A stretch of 23,967 nt of DNA from Spirochaetales bacterium UBA6872 (GTDB taxonomy: Bacteria > Spirochaetota > Spirochaetia > Sphaerochaetales > Sphaerochaetaceae), in the NCBI GenBank assembly GCA_002452215.1, contig DKCO01000014.1:1-23967 (forward strand), given 5' to 3'. A program made the position numbers and the translations under genes. The notes beneath the pieces were generated by a model that was given only the letters and a program-made list of their open reading frames with translations, ran no database searches and was not told the DNA's origin. Shown one piece after another: positions 6,759 through 15,594 of this stretch (within the stretch, counting starts at the first letter, position 1; the number at the start of each line of letters is the position of its first letter).

Positions 6759-8131
6759 GGCCTTTCTATCTCCATGATTAGTTCATCTGCCAGGTAGTAT
6801 CCGAACTTCTTGTTTGCTCTAAGGCCAGCCTCTTGATGCAAGATAACAGCGTCTATTGCACTTCTCAAAGGCGTTTGACCCGATGCAAGCAATGATGCAA
6901 CTATGCCGGTAAGCACATCTCCAGAGCCAGCAACCCCAAGTGACGGATTATGGCCATCGTATATATATACTTTCTCTCCATTTGAAATCCAAACAGTGGA
7001 GCCTTTCAGCACTATGATAGCACCGAGTCTTCTCGAGAGATCCAAAAGAGTCTGTTTCAATTTGTATGAAGATGATAAGCCATTATCAATAGAAAGAGCC
7101 TTGCATAGCCTCTTGTACTCGCCTAAGTGGGGAGTAATCACAGCTCTCATGCCAAAGTTCTTTCCGGGGATGAACTTCAATGCATCCGCATCAATTACAA
7201 TCGGTTTCCCACTCTCTATTGCAAGTTCAAAAAGCCTTTCATCTCCACTGCCCCATCCTGGACCAATCGCTATTGATGAGAAGATGGAAAAATCAACCTC
7301 GCTTGCCCTTTGAACCATGATGCTAGGATAAGAGCTCAAGACAACGCCCCTTACCTCATCTGTAGAAATGAGTGTAACAAGACCAGAACCGCTCTTGATT
7401 GCGCTTTTTGCACTTAAAATCGGTGCACCTGGATACTTTTCGGATCCACCAATGACAGCAACATGCCCTCGTGTATTCTTGTAATCTGAAATAGAAAACG
7501 GCTTGAGATCCAAATCCTTATGCTCAATGAGGTACACATCCGATTCCACTAGACTAAGCTCATGCTCATCAAAGCCTGGATTGACAAGTTGCAACATTCC
7601 AAACTTTTCTCTTGATAGCGGATTGAACAGCTCTAGCTTGTAAAACATAAAGACGATTGTCTCATTTGCAATGATTTGCATAAACGATGGTACATCAAGC
7701 GATATAGTATAACATCCTGAGTCGTTTACTCTTTCAACCAGATTGAGGATATCTTCTTCGATATCGCCATGAAAGCCAAAGCCACAAAGCGCATCAATAA
7801 TCACATCATAATCATATGGCGAAAAAGAGCTCACTACTTTAAATGCGTATCCTCGTCTTCGGGCATTTTCCTCATTTGGATTACCCTTTAGATAGAAAAC
7901 ATGTACATCAGCGCCTTCTTCGGACAATATCCTTGCAAGTTCCAAGCCATCAGAGCCATTGTTGCCTTTACCAATAAGAAATAGAATTCTTTTTTTGTAA
8001 ACTTGATCCTTTATCACATGGTATGCACCCATCGCTGCCCCATCGATAAGGGAACTTTCTGAAAGTGAATATTTTTTTATAAAGCTATGATCGAGCTTTC
8101 TTGCTTCCTCCAACGAGAAAATTGCTTTCAT
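6755..8131 (-). CDS. nnr: Bifunctional NAD(P)H-hydrate repair enzyme (YjeF_N epimerase + ADP/ATP-dependent dehydratase)
   Basis: Repairs damaged NADHX/NADPHX. The N-terminal domain (about 1-200) is the YjeF_N epimerase with LIGKGNNGSDGLELARIL and VIIDALCGFG. The C-terminal domain (about 215-458) is the kinase-like dehydratase with GHVAVIGGSEKYPGAP, AIGPGWGSG, VIDADAL, ITPHLGEYKRL and GVAGSGDVLTGI containing the catalytic Asp. 458 residues is slightly below the usual length of about 490-510. The epimerase region after LDVPS lacks the normal SGL-x-x-D-x-G segment, so that half may be impaired; the dehydratase half looks complete. The start ATG 8131 lacks a Shine-Dalgarno and a -10 lies 6 nt before it. 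It is divergent from the thiamine operon. Confidence 0.92.
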   Translation of the reverse strand: MKAIFSLEEARKLDHSFIKKYSLSESSLIDGAAMGAYHVIKDQVYKKRILFLIGKGNNGSDGLELARILSEEGADVHVFYLKGNPNEENARRRGYAFKVVSSFSPYDYDVIIDALCGFGFHGDIEEDILNLVERVNDSGCYTISLDVPSFMQIIANETIVFMFYKLELFNPLSREKFGMLQLVNPGFDEHELSLVESDVYLIEHKDLDLKPFSISDYKNTRGHVAVIGGSEKYPGAPILSAKSAIKSGSGLVTLISTDEVRGVVLSSYPSIMVQRASEVDFSIFSSIAIGPGWGSGDERLFELAIESGKPIVIDADALKFIPGKNFGMRAVITPHLGEYKRLCKALSIDNGLSSSYKLKQTLLDLSRRLGAIIVLKGSTVWISNGEKVYIYDGHNPSLGVAGSGDVLTGIVASLLASGQTPLRSAIDAVILHQEAGLRANKKFGYYLADELIMEIERP

Positions 8132-8137
8132 ATGGTT

Positions 8138-8167
8138 ATATTATTATCAAAATCCAAAGCTCCTCAA
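8138..8167 (-). promoter_or_regulatory. nnr promoter, possibly leaderless
   Basis: On the minus strand TTGAGG (8167-8162), an 18-bp spacer and TAATAT (8143-8138) precede the nnr ATG by only 6 nt, so transcription should begin at or very near the A of the start codon. It lies back-to-back with the thiB promoter, whose -35 begins 7 bp away. Confidence 0.4.
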
Positions 8168-8173
8168 TATCTG

Positions 8174-8202
8174 TTGAAACTTTGGTGCAAAAAAGTTAAA
8201 TT
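8174..8202 (+). promoter_or_regulatory. thiBPQ promoter
   Basis: TTGAAA (8174-8179), a 17-bp spacer and TAAATT (8197-8202) predict a transcript start at about 8209, directly at the first stem (P1) of the TPP aptamer. Confidence 0.6.
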
Positions 8203-8205
8203 CAT

Positions 8206-8282
8206 GTTGTCTAGGGGTGGCTTAATGCCTGAGATCATACCCTCGAACCTGATCTGGCCAATACCAGCGTAGGGAGCGACAG
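8206..8282 (+). ncRNA. TPP riboswitch (THI element)
   Basis: The conserved TPP aptamer core is complete: AGGGGTG at 8213-8219, the CTGAGA pyrimidine-sensing loop at 8229-8234, ACCCT..GAACCTGATCTGG at 8239-8257, and AATACCAGCGTAGGGA at 8260-8274. P1 closes with TGTC (8208-8211) and GACA (8278-8281). Between aptamer and thiB ATG there is no hairpin followed by a T-run, so control is probably at translation, by masking the AGGAGG at 8321-8326 when TPP binds (inference). Confidence 0.96.
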
Positions 8283-8331
8283 TATATAGAAAGAATATTC
8301 CCTTGGACAGAATTACATTTAGGAGGCTTTA

Positions 8332-9354
8332 ATGAAGAAGCTTGTTTTGTTATTGGTAATTCTGCTTTCAATATCCTCACTTGTGTTTGCACAAGCTGTG
8401 TCCGATATGGCAGATATTTCAAAAAGCGATGATGTCTTGACAGTGTATGCCTATGACACTTTCTGTGGAGATTGGGGTGCTGGAAACAAGGTTGTTGCAG
8501 CATTTGAGGAGAAGACTGGAATCAAAGTCAACCTTGTCTCTTGTGGCGCGACTGTGGAGATGATCAACAAGATAAGGATGGAAGGAGACAAATGCCCTGC
8601 AGATATCATCTTGGGAGTTTCCGATGACGTCGCATCGAAAGCTTATGATCTTGTGATGAGCGATGAGACAAGTGAGCTTGCAAACATCCCTGATGAGCTC
8701 AAGTTTGATCCTGAGAACAGGCTCATCCCATTTGATTATGGAGCATATGCTTTTGTATATGACAGCGAATCTGGAATCGAAAAGCCAAAGTCACTGTCGG
8801 ATTTGACAAAAGACGAATACAAAGGAAAGGTCATCTTGATTGATCCAAGAACATCATCTGTAGGAATGGGGCTTTTGCTTTGGACATACAATGCACTCGG
8901 AGAAGGTTATCTTGATTGGTGGGAGAAGATGAAAGACAATGCATTGACAATCGCATCAGGCTGGTCTTCAGCCTATGGCCTATTCACAGAAGGAGAAGCT
9001 CCAATAGTGATTTCATATACAACATCGCCTGTCTACCATGTAATGAATGAAGACACAACTCGCTACCAGGCATTGATTTTCTCAGATGGCCATGAAGCTA
9101 CAATCGAGAGCGTTGGCATCTTGAAGAATGCAAAGCACTCAGATCAAGCAAAAGCCTTCATCGACTTCTTGCTAACAGATGGACAGCTTGAGACAGCAAT
9201 TGCAAACTCCATGTACCCTGCAAATACAAGCCTAGAGCTTCCATCAGCTTTTGACTATGCTCCAAAACCTGCTAAAATATTCAAGAGTGGCCAGGTCAGC
9301 GAAGAAAAGACCAAGGAACTCTTAGAAAAATGGACAGAGGTAATGACAAAGTAA
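8332..9354 (+). CDS. thiB: Thiamine ABC transporter substrate-binding protein
   Basis: Periplasmic binding protein that captures thiamine (or its phosphates) for ThiPQ. 340 residues with a typical signal peptide cleaved around A20 (MKK, hydrophobic core, SLVFA|Q). ThiB/TbpA family sequences are clear: YDTFCGDWGAGNKV, RMEGDKCPADIILG, the DYGAYAFVYD region, DPRTSSVGMGLLLW, and GWSSAYGLFTEGEAPIVIS followed by YTTSP. Its AGGAGG is 5 nt from the ATG. It is first in the operon behind a TPP riboswitch, which independently supports the thiamine assignment. The stop codon overlaps the next start by one base (TAATG). Confidence 0.95.
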   Translation: MKKLVLLLVILLSISSLVFAQAVSDMADISKSDDVLTVYAYDTFCGDWGAGNKVVAAFEEKTGIKVNLVSCGATVEMINKIRMEGDKCPADIILGVSDDVASKAYDLVMSDETSELANIPDELKFDPENRLIPFDYGAYAFVYDSESGIEKPKSLSDLTKDEYKGKVILIDPRTSSVGMGLLLWTYNALGEGYLDWWEKMKDNALTIASGWSSAYGLFTEGEAPIVISYTTSPVYHVMNEDTTRYQALIFSDGHEATIESVGILKNAKHSDQAKAFIDFLLTDGQLETAIANSMYPANTSLELPSAFDYAPKPAKIFKSGQVSEEKTKELLEKWTEVMTK

Positions 9355-10976
9355 TGAAGAACAGGGAGGGCTTTTATATATATAGAGCAATACCAGCAAT
9401 AGTTTTATTGCTTATGTTGTTTGCTCTCCCGATGTTTTTCGTATTCCAAAAAGCCTTTCTTTCACAAGGAAGGGCTTTAAAGGATGTTTTTTCAGACATC
9501 TACACGTATAAGCTTCTCGGCTTTACTTTCTTCGAGTCATTTCTATCAGCAACTATATCTGTTGCAATTGCAATGCCTTTTGCATCATTCTTCTCGAAAT
9601 ACTCGTTTCCCGGGAGAAAAGCTATTCTGACTCTATCAGATCTTGCTTTCACTATCCCTTCAATTCTTGTTGTTCTTTCTTTTGTTATCTGGTATGGGAA
9701 TGCTGGTATTTTGAATACTTTCATTATGCATGTCTTTAAACTCGACGAGCCAAGATTGAAGATACTCTATTCATTCAAAGCAATAATACTTGCGCATGTA
9801 TACCTGAACTTTCCTATCGCATTTTCCTTGATCACTGGATCATGGTCTATGATGGACGAAAAAGAAGAGCTTTGTTCCAAGTTGATGGGGAAAGGGAATA
9901 TCAAGACATTCTTTGTGATTACGCTTGGCAAGATAAAAGGAACAGTAATCGCATCCTGGATTCTTATTTTCTTTTTTTGCTTTTCATCGTTCTCGATAGT
10001 ACTTGTGCTAGGAGGAAAGCCAAGCTACTACACTCTAGAGGCCGAAATATACAAAAGGACATACACAGACATGAATCCAGAGTCCGCATCAGCTCTCTCA
10101 TTGTTCTCGTTCTTGGTCCTTTCATTGCTCTTGCTCATCTCTTCAGGAGGAAGACGAGAAGCTAAGGCAAAGCGCTCTGGAAGAACACTCATAAAAGCAA
10201 GGCAATCGAAAATACTCATAGCAATTATCCTTTCATTGTTGATTCTTCTCTTTCTTCTTCCACCTCTTCTATCGATTGTCTACCGTGCTTTTTTCACAAA
10301 GGATGGCACTTTCACTTTGCGAGCTTGGCATGATATGAGCCATGGCTCTGGGCTGATCGCATCATCAATCGCTGGCATAATAAACAGCTTTATAATAGCA
10401 CTTATAACAGCTGCTTTATCTGCATTGCTTGCATCAAAAATTGCACTTGCATCAAGAGGATCAAAATCACGAATCCTGCCTCTCTTTACATCGCTTCCAA
10501 TGGCAACAGGCTCTGTCACGCTCGGCCTTGGCTTCTCGTTTGTTTCGGCGTACATACACTCTGATAAAATCATAGTCTCATATATCCTAGTAATACTTTC
10601 ACATCTTATCCTAACACTTCCTTTTGCTGTGAGAACAATCCTGCCGGGAGCTAGGAAGATACCTAAAACCATTGCCCTAAGTTCATACACGCTGGGAGCA
10701 AGCATGTCCAAGACTGTAAGAAAAATCGAGAATCCTATGATATTCGGATACAAGATGAAGGCATTTGCATTTTCCTTTGCTCTCTCTTTGGGCGAATTCA
10801 ATGCGACATTATCGCTATCGGAAGGGAAAGTCGTAACTATTCCTGTCTTGATCTACAGGATGATAAATTCATATAACTTCCAAGGCGCATCAGCCCTTGG
10901 CTCTATTTTGCTCTTAGAGGCACTTGTTGTATTCTTTGTAGGAGAAGTAAAGGCAAATGGCATATCTAGAGATTAA
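9354..10976 (+). CDS. thiP: Thiamine ABC transporter permease
   Basis: Inner-membrane permease of the thiamine importer. ATG 9354 overlaps the thiB stop by one base and gives 540 residues, matching ThiP (about 536 in E. coli). The in-frame ATG at 9330 would add 8 polar residues and intrude into thiB. The protein is a fused double permease with many membrane segments. The first opens IPAIVLLLMLFALPMFFVF, and a second half starts near residue 280 with ILIAIILSLLILLFLLPPLL. Each half carries an ABC-permease coupling region; the second has LPMATGSVTLGLGF and ALSLGEFNATL near the end. It lies between thiB and thiQ in the same transcript. Confidence 0.93.
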   Translation: MKNREGFYIYRAIPAIVLLLMLFALPMFFVFQKAFLSQGRALKDVFSDIYTYKLLGFTFFESFLSATISVAIAMPFASFFSKYSFPGRKAILTLSDLAFTIPSILVVLSFVIWYGNAGILNTFIMHVFKLDEPRLKILYSFKAIILAHVYLNFPIAFSLITGSWSMMDEKEELCSKLMGKGNIKTFFVITLGKIKGTVIASWILIFFFCFSSFSIVLVLGGKPSYYTLEAEIYKRTYTDMNPESASALSLFSFLVLSLLLLISSGGRREAKAKRSGRTLIKARQSKILIAIILSLLILLFLLPPLLSIVYRAFFTKDGTFTLRAWHDMSHGSGLIASSIAGIINSFIIALITAALSALLASKIALASRGSKSRILPLFTSLPMATGSVTLGLGFSFVSAYIHSDKIIVSYILVILSHLILTLPFAVRTILPGARKIPKTIALSSYTLGASMSKTVRKIENPMIFGYKMKAFAFSFALSLGEFNATLSLSEGKVVTIPVLIYRMINSYNFQGASALGSILLLEALVVFFVGEVKANGISRD

Positions 10977-11934
10977 CGAACTCAAGAAAAAATACAACGA
11001 TTTCAATCTGGATCTATCGCTGGACATCGAAGAAGGCGAGCTTCTTTGCATCATAGGGCCATCTGGATCAGGAAAATCAACATTGCTATCCATTATATCG
11101 GGTATCGAGACTCCAACATCCGGAAGCATAATCCTTGATGGAAAGAATATTACGAATGAGGCTATACAGAAAAGGGAAATTGGAATGGTCTTCCAGGATT
11201 ATGCTCTCTTTTCCTCAATGAATGTCGAGAAAAACATCCAATATGGGATGAAAGAGAAAGACAGAGCCAAAAGGAAAAATCTCACGAAGAACCTATTGAT
11301 GCTAGTTGGACTTCCAGGATATGAGAAAAGAAATGTCTCAAAACTATCTGGAGGAGAGGCACAAAGAGTCGCACTTGCAAGATCTATTGCCGCAGAGCCT
11401 AGAATCCTTCTTCTCGATGAGCCACTGTCAGCGCTTGATGCACCAATGAGAAAGAAGCTCAGGAGCATGATAAGATCGATACATGATACGCTAGGAATCA
11501 CAATGGTCTATGTCACGCATGACAGGGAAGAGGCCTTTGCAATCTCGGACAGGATAATGATAATGAAGGATGGGAAGAACGAAGCATTGGGGTATGCTGA
11601 AGAATTATATAGAAAGCCACCAAACCTGTTTACAGCGTTCTTCACAGGCGATGGCACCTCGATGCCAGCATCCTATTTCGACCAATCAAGGAGCGGCACA
11701 CTATTCTTCAGGCCCGAAAATGTGATGATATCAGAAGAATCTGTAGACCCAGGCCTCTACCCAAATCATTTTGTTTTAAATGGTGTCACTGTGTTATCAG
11801 CAGAGTATGCTGGCTCAAGATACATGCTAGGTCTCGACTATCTTGGCTACCCTATGCTAGCATCCTCTGCCCTAAAACCAAGAAAGAAAGATGTATCTTT
11901 GATAATATTGAAGGAGAATTTGATCTTTTTTTGA
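10957..11934 (+). CDS. thiQ: Thiamine ABC transporter ATP-binding protein with C-terminal extension
   Basis: ATPase that drives thiamine uptake through ThiP. It has Walker A GPSGSGKST (34-42), Q-loop Q80 in MVFQDYALF, the ABC signature LSGGE (130-134), Walker B ILLLDEP (150-156), D-loop SALD and switch His188 in YVTHD. At 325 residues it is about 90 longer than classical ThiQ. The extra C-terminus (about 235-325), with FFRPENVMI and later beta-rich sequence, resembles the TOBE domain of MalK/PotA/FbpC-type ATPases. The specific thiamine role therefore rests on the operon. It starts 20 nt inside thiP, with GGAGAAG upstream. Confidence 0.9.
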   Translation: MAYLEINELKKKYNDFNLDLSLDIEEGELLCIIGPSGSGKSTLLSIISGIETPTSGSIILDGKNITNEAIQKREIGMVFQDYALFSSMNVEKNIQYGMKEKDRAKRKNLTKNLLMLVGLPGYEKRNVSKLSGGEAQRVALARSIAAEPRILLLDEPLSALDAPMRKKLRSMIRSIHDTLGITMVYVTHDREEAFAISDRIMIMKDGKNEALGYAEELYRKPPNLFTAFFTGDGTSMPASYFDQSRSGTLFFRPENVMISEESVDPGLYPNHFVLNGVTVLSAEYAGSRYMLGLDYLGYPMLASSALKPRKKDVSLIILKENLIFF

Positions 11935-11986
11935 TAACTTATAGCGCATTTTAGCTAAGTGTTGGCATTTATAAATTGGAGGCATT

Positions 11987-12535
11987 ATGAAAAAAGCAAT
12001 TATTTCCATGTTTTTGCTCCTATGTGCAAATTGCATCTTTGCTATATCATATTCACCAGATGCGACACTTGCTCTTTCTGGAAATTTCACGCACTTTGGC
12101 AAGGAAGTCGACCCATATGACAATTACAGAAGCGCACTTGGCTATGAGCTAAGCATAAACCCATTAGCAATAGCATTTGATAATAGAAGAATATCATTTC
12201 CTGTATCATTGGAATACATAACAAAAAGCGAGGAAATTGATAGAACAAGAATCCAAGAGAGGCTCAGATTCTCTTTGGAGTTAAGATTCGACTATATCTT
12301 GAACCAATATCTTGCTCTCTCAATCGAGCCAGGACTGGGCTATACATACTTCAAAAGAATAGATGCTGGCTCCTTGTTTCTCTCTTTGTCATCTGGGCCA
12401 ATGATAATGCTTGGCCGCTTTTTCTCGCTCTCGCTTCCATTTAAGGCAATTGTATCAGCAAAGGAGGTCGATTTCGAGTTGTCTGTAGCTTTATCGGTCT
12501 ATCCTATAGGGATCAAAAAAGGAGCAACCAAATGA
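11987..12535 (+). CDS. Putative small outer-membrane beta-barrel protein
   Basis: 182 residues with a signal peptide (MKKAIISMFLLLCANCIFA, likely cut near residue 19). The mature protein consists of alternating amphipathic segments typical of an eight-strand barrel, for example RISFPVSLEYI, RLRFSLELRFDYIL, YLALSIEPGLGYTYF, FFSLSLPFKAIV and VDFELSVALSVYPIGI. No named family is recognised. The ribosome-binding site is GGAGG, 4 nt before ATG. The gap to thiQ is 52 bp without a clear terminator, so it may be read from the thiamine operon or from a weak local promoter. Its stop overlaps the next start (ATGA), coupling it tightly to the caspase-like lipoprotein, which suggests a shared envelope function (inference). 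Confidence 0.65.
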   Translation: MKKAIISMFLLLCANCIFAISYSPDATLALSGNFTHFGKEVDPYDNYRSALGYELSINPLAIAFDNRRISFPVSLEYITKSEEIDRTRIQERLRFSLELRFDYILNQYLALSIEPGLGYTYFKRIDAGSLFLSLSSGPMIMLGRFFSLSLPFKAIVSAKEVDFELSVALSVYPIGIKKGATK

Positions 12536-13563
12536 GAATGGCATTGATTGTACTATTATCGATTTCACTTATCTTCACATCTTGCGACAGCGATACGCCA
12601 AGAACAAAAGGAAGGACAATACTAATATCAGTTGCATCTGATTATACAGACTCAAACGAGAAAGTCTCTAGGCTTGAAACAACTCCAAATGACCAAGCTG
12701 CGTTGGTTGGCCAAGTTGTCGAACTAGCAAAACAAGATGTCGAGGTATATGTTTTTCGTGTAGATAATGGATCAAGATATACAATTGGTCCGGAAAATGC
12801 ACAGGATGCATTCGAATTCGGAAAGCTCGAGAAGATTGAAGACAGAAACAACAAGCTGAATCCTGAGACAAAGCGTATACGAATGAAGCTTGATGAGAGC
12901 CGAATAACAATGCATCCAGAATGGAGGATGAGCGATGTTGTGAAAACAATCAAATCCCTTGATGCCAAAAAAGGAGATTTGATTATCCTCCACTACTCTG
13001 GGCATGGTTACTCCGACGGTTCCCTTGTCTCTTTTATTTCTGATACGAATGAAGATAGAATCGGAGTTAACAACATAATAGATGTCCTTTGTTCTTACAA
13101 CAAGGATGCAATAAAATTGATGCTTATCGATTCATGTTTCTCTGGAAATTACGTAAAGGACTCTCTGCTTGCATCAACAAAAAACATAGTTAAAGTTGGA
13201 GACACAGAGCTCTACGAGGGGCCATCTCTTTCCAAATCTCTCAAAGGTGCTATGGAAGTTGCTCTAGGAAAAGACAGCTACGGCACTCCGAATTTATTTG
13301 TCATTGCAGCCGCGACAGCGGGGCAAGAAGCATATGACAAGATCAACAATGGAGAGCTAAACCAGGAAAACTATGGGGCTTTTACATTCTATTTGTTGCG
13401 TGCACTTATGTTCGACACAAGCGCAACAATGCCAGCACAATGCTCGGAAGAGATCACTTTCTCTTCGCTTTATGAAAGCATCTGGACATCATTCCCTTCT
13501 TCTATAAAAAGAGAGCAAACACCCGTTGCTACCCTTAGCCCGATGGATGTTGTCCTATTCTGA
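12532..13563 (+). CDS. Caspase-like (peptidase C14 / metacaspase-type) lipoprotein
   Basis: 343 residues. A short signal ends in FTS-C (Cys18), indicating a lipid-anchored protein outside the inner membrane. The domain at about 27-240 has the caspase-fold pattern. A strand RTILISVASDY is followed by TPNDQAALVGQVVELAKQDV. Next comes GDLIILHYSGHG with the catalytic His158, and then KLMLIDSCFSG with Cys202. Both dyad residues are present, so it is probably active, perhaps cleaving after Arg/Lys as bacterial orthocaspases do. Substrate and role are unknown. GGAG is 7 nt before the ATG, which overlaps the beta-barrel gene by 4 nt. The 3' end overlaps the convergent uvrB by 9 nt, with no terminator. 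Confidence 0.85.
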   Translation: MRMALIVLLSISLIFTSCDSDTPRTKGRTILISVASDYTDSNEKVSRLETTPNDQAALVGQVVELAKQDVEVYVFRVDNGSRYTIGPENAQDAFEFGKLEKIEDRNNKLNPETKRIRMKLDESRITMHPEWRMSDVVKTIKSLDAKKGDLIILHYSGHGYSDGSLVSFISDTNEDRIGVNNIIDVLCSYNKDAIKLMLIDSCFSGNYVKDSLLASTKNIVKVGDTELYEGPSLSKSLKGAMEVALGKDSYGTPNLFVIAAATAGQEAYDKINNGELNQENYGAFTFYLLRALMFDTSATMPAQCSEEITFSSLYESIWTSFPSSIKREQTPVATLSPMDVVLF

Positions 13564-15594
13564 TTTCCAGTCGCCACTCTTTACTTTCTCAATCTCGTCC
13601 CTGAGTGTTGCAGCTTTCTCGAATTCCAGGTTCTTTGCATATTCAAGCATTTGCTTTTCGAGATCCCTGAGATATTTCTTCCTGTCCTTCTCTGATAGCA
13701 AGTTGTAGCCTGATCGAACAATCTTGGCATCCTCTTTGGCAATAGCCTCAGAATCCTCAATTTGGCGCTCTAGGATAGTCTCTATGTTCTTCTTTATCGT
13801 TCTTGGCGTTATATTATGCTCTTTGTTGTACTTCTCTTGCACTTCTCGCCTATGCTCAGTCTCTTCTATTGCCTCTTTCATTGCTGGAGAGATCTTGTCA
13901 GCATACATCAAAACCCTTCCATCTGCGTTTCTTGCAGCTCGTCCGATTGTTTGGATAAGGGAAGTCGCACTACGAAGAAACCCTATCTTGTCAGCATCAA
14001 GTATTGCAACAAGGGAAACCTCTGGAAGATCCAAGCCTTCTCTAAGGAGGTTTATTCCTACAAGCACGTCATATTTTCCAAGCCTGAGATCCCTGAGAAT
14101 ATCTACTCGTTCTATTGTATCGACCTCGGAGTGCAAGTATTGGACATTCAATCCAAGGTTTGCAAGATAATCTGTGAGGTCCTCAGCCATCTTCTTCGTC
14201 AATGTAGTGACAAGGACTCTCTCCTTTTTCTCTATAGTCTTCAAGATCTCAGAATAAAGATCCTCCATCTGCCCCTCTGTCGGTCTTACATCTATCTTGG
14301 GATCAAGCAGGCCTGTCGGCCTGATCAGTTGCTCAACAATCTCAACAGATTCCTCTCTCTCCTTTGGGCCAGGAGTTGCTGAGACATAAATCCTCTGCCC
14401 TACCTTCTGATCAAACTCATCGTATTTCATGGGCCTATTATCCAAGGCCGACGGAAGCCTGAAGCCGTAGTTTACAAGATTCAACTTACGAGATCTGTCA
14501 CCTTCATACATTGCACCGATTTGAGGCAAAGTCACATGAGACTCATCAATGAACGTCACGAAATCATCTGGAAAATAATCCAACAAGACAGCAGGCCTCT
14601 CCCCTGGAGCCCTACCAGACAATGGCCTAGAATAGTTTTCGATTCCTGAGCAATAGCCTACTTCCTGAAGCATCTCAAGATCGTACTCAACACGTGTCTT
14701 TATCCTTTCGGCCTCGACATACTTTCCATTTGAAATGAAATATTGATAGCGCTCTTCCTTCTCTTCGTTTATCAAGTCAATTCCCTTGTCAATTTGATCT
14801 TGCGGCATCACAAATTGCTTTGCTGGGTACAGCGTCACAGAATCGACAGAGTCGAGTTTTTCGCCAGTGAGAGGGTCAAACCAAACGATATTGGATATCT
14901 CATCCCAGTCAAGATAGATACGGAATGCTTGCTCAAGATATGCAGGATAAATCTCAATCGTCTCACCTCTCGGACGAAACGTTCCCCTGGAAAGCACCAT
15001 GTCGTTTCTTTCATAAAGCATGCGAGTCAGCTGTCCAAACTCCTTTTTCTGGTCAAATGAATCGCCTACACGAAATGACCAGACCATATCCCTTAAAGAG
15101 ACAGGGTTTCCAAGTCCATATATGCAAGAGACAGTGGCGACAACGATGACATCGCGCCTCTCCATCAACGAAAATGATGCATGTAGCCTTAGCCTATCGA
15201 TTTCATCGTTTATATCTGTCTCCTTCTCGATATACAAATCCTTTCCTGGCACATACGCCTCAGGTTGGTAGTAGTCATAAGTAGAGACAAAATATGTGAC
15301 AGCATTCTCAGGAAAGAATGACTTGAACTCCCTATATAGCTGAGCCGACAGTGTCTTGTTATGAGAAAGGATCAAGGTCGGCTTCTGGATCTTCTCTATG
15401 AGCTTTGCCATTGTAAATGTCTTTCCTGATCCAGTAACACCTTTTAGCGTCTGTGCATGATCTCCATCAAGATACCCTTGGTATAGTTTGTTTACAGCTT
15501 CCTCTTGGTCACCGGCCAAATCGAAATCCGACACCACCTTGAATGGCTTTGATGCTCCTGCTTGATAATCTGGGAATGCTACCTTAGAATCCAC
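13555..15594 (-). CDS. uvrB: UvrABC excision nuclease subunit B
   Basis: Damage-verifying helicase-like subunit of nucleotide excision repair. 679 residues, family-typical. Walker A is GVTGSGKT (52-59). The beta-hairpin region is STYDYYQPEAYVP (about 104-116). Other motifs seen are DESHVTLPQIGAMY, YVSATPGPKE, GINLLREGLDLPEVSLVAILDADK and QTIGRAARN, with a C-terminal UVR motif LEKQMLEYAKNLEFEKAA for UvrA/UvrC contact. The start is GTG 15594 with AGGAG 8 nt upstream. It overlaps the end of the protease gene by 16 nt, so the two are co-transcribed. No uvrA or uvrC is in the window. The 3' end overlaps the convergent caspase-like gene by 9 nt. Confidence 0.97.
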   Translation of the reverse strand: MDSKVAFPDYQAGASKPFKVVSDFDLAGDQEEAVNKLYQGYLDGDHAQTLKGVTGSGKTFTMAKLIEKIQKPTLILSHNKTLSAQLYREFKSFFPENAVTYFVSTYDYYQPEAYVPGKDLYIEKETDINDEIDRLRLHASFSLMERRDVIVVATVSCIYGLGNPVSLRDMVWSFRVGDSFDQKKEFGQLTRMLYERNDMVLSRGTFRPRGETIEIYPAYLEQAFRIYLDWDEISNIVWFDPLTGEKLDSVDSVTLYPAKQFVMPQDQIDKGIDLINEEKEERYQYFISNGKYVEAERIKTRVEYDLEMLQEVGYCSGIENYSRPLSGRAPGERPAVLLDYFPDDFVTFIDESHVTLPQIGAMYEGDRSRKLNLVNYGFRLPSALDNRPMKYDEFDQKVGQRIYVSATPGPKEREESVEIVEQLIRPTGLLDPKIDVRPTEGQMEDLYSEILKTIEKKERVLVTTLTKKMAEDLTDYLANLGLNVQYLHSEVDTIERVDILRDLRLGKYDVLVGINLLREGLDLPEVSLVAILDADKIGFLRSATSLIQTIGRAARNADGRVLMYADKISPAMKEAIEETEHRREVQEKYNKEHNITPRTIKKNIETILERQIEDSEAIAKEDAKIVRSGYNLLSEKDRKKYLRDLEKQMLEYAKNLEFEKAATLRDEIEKVKSGDWKSE

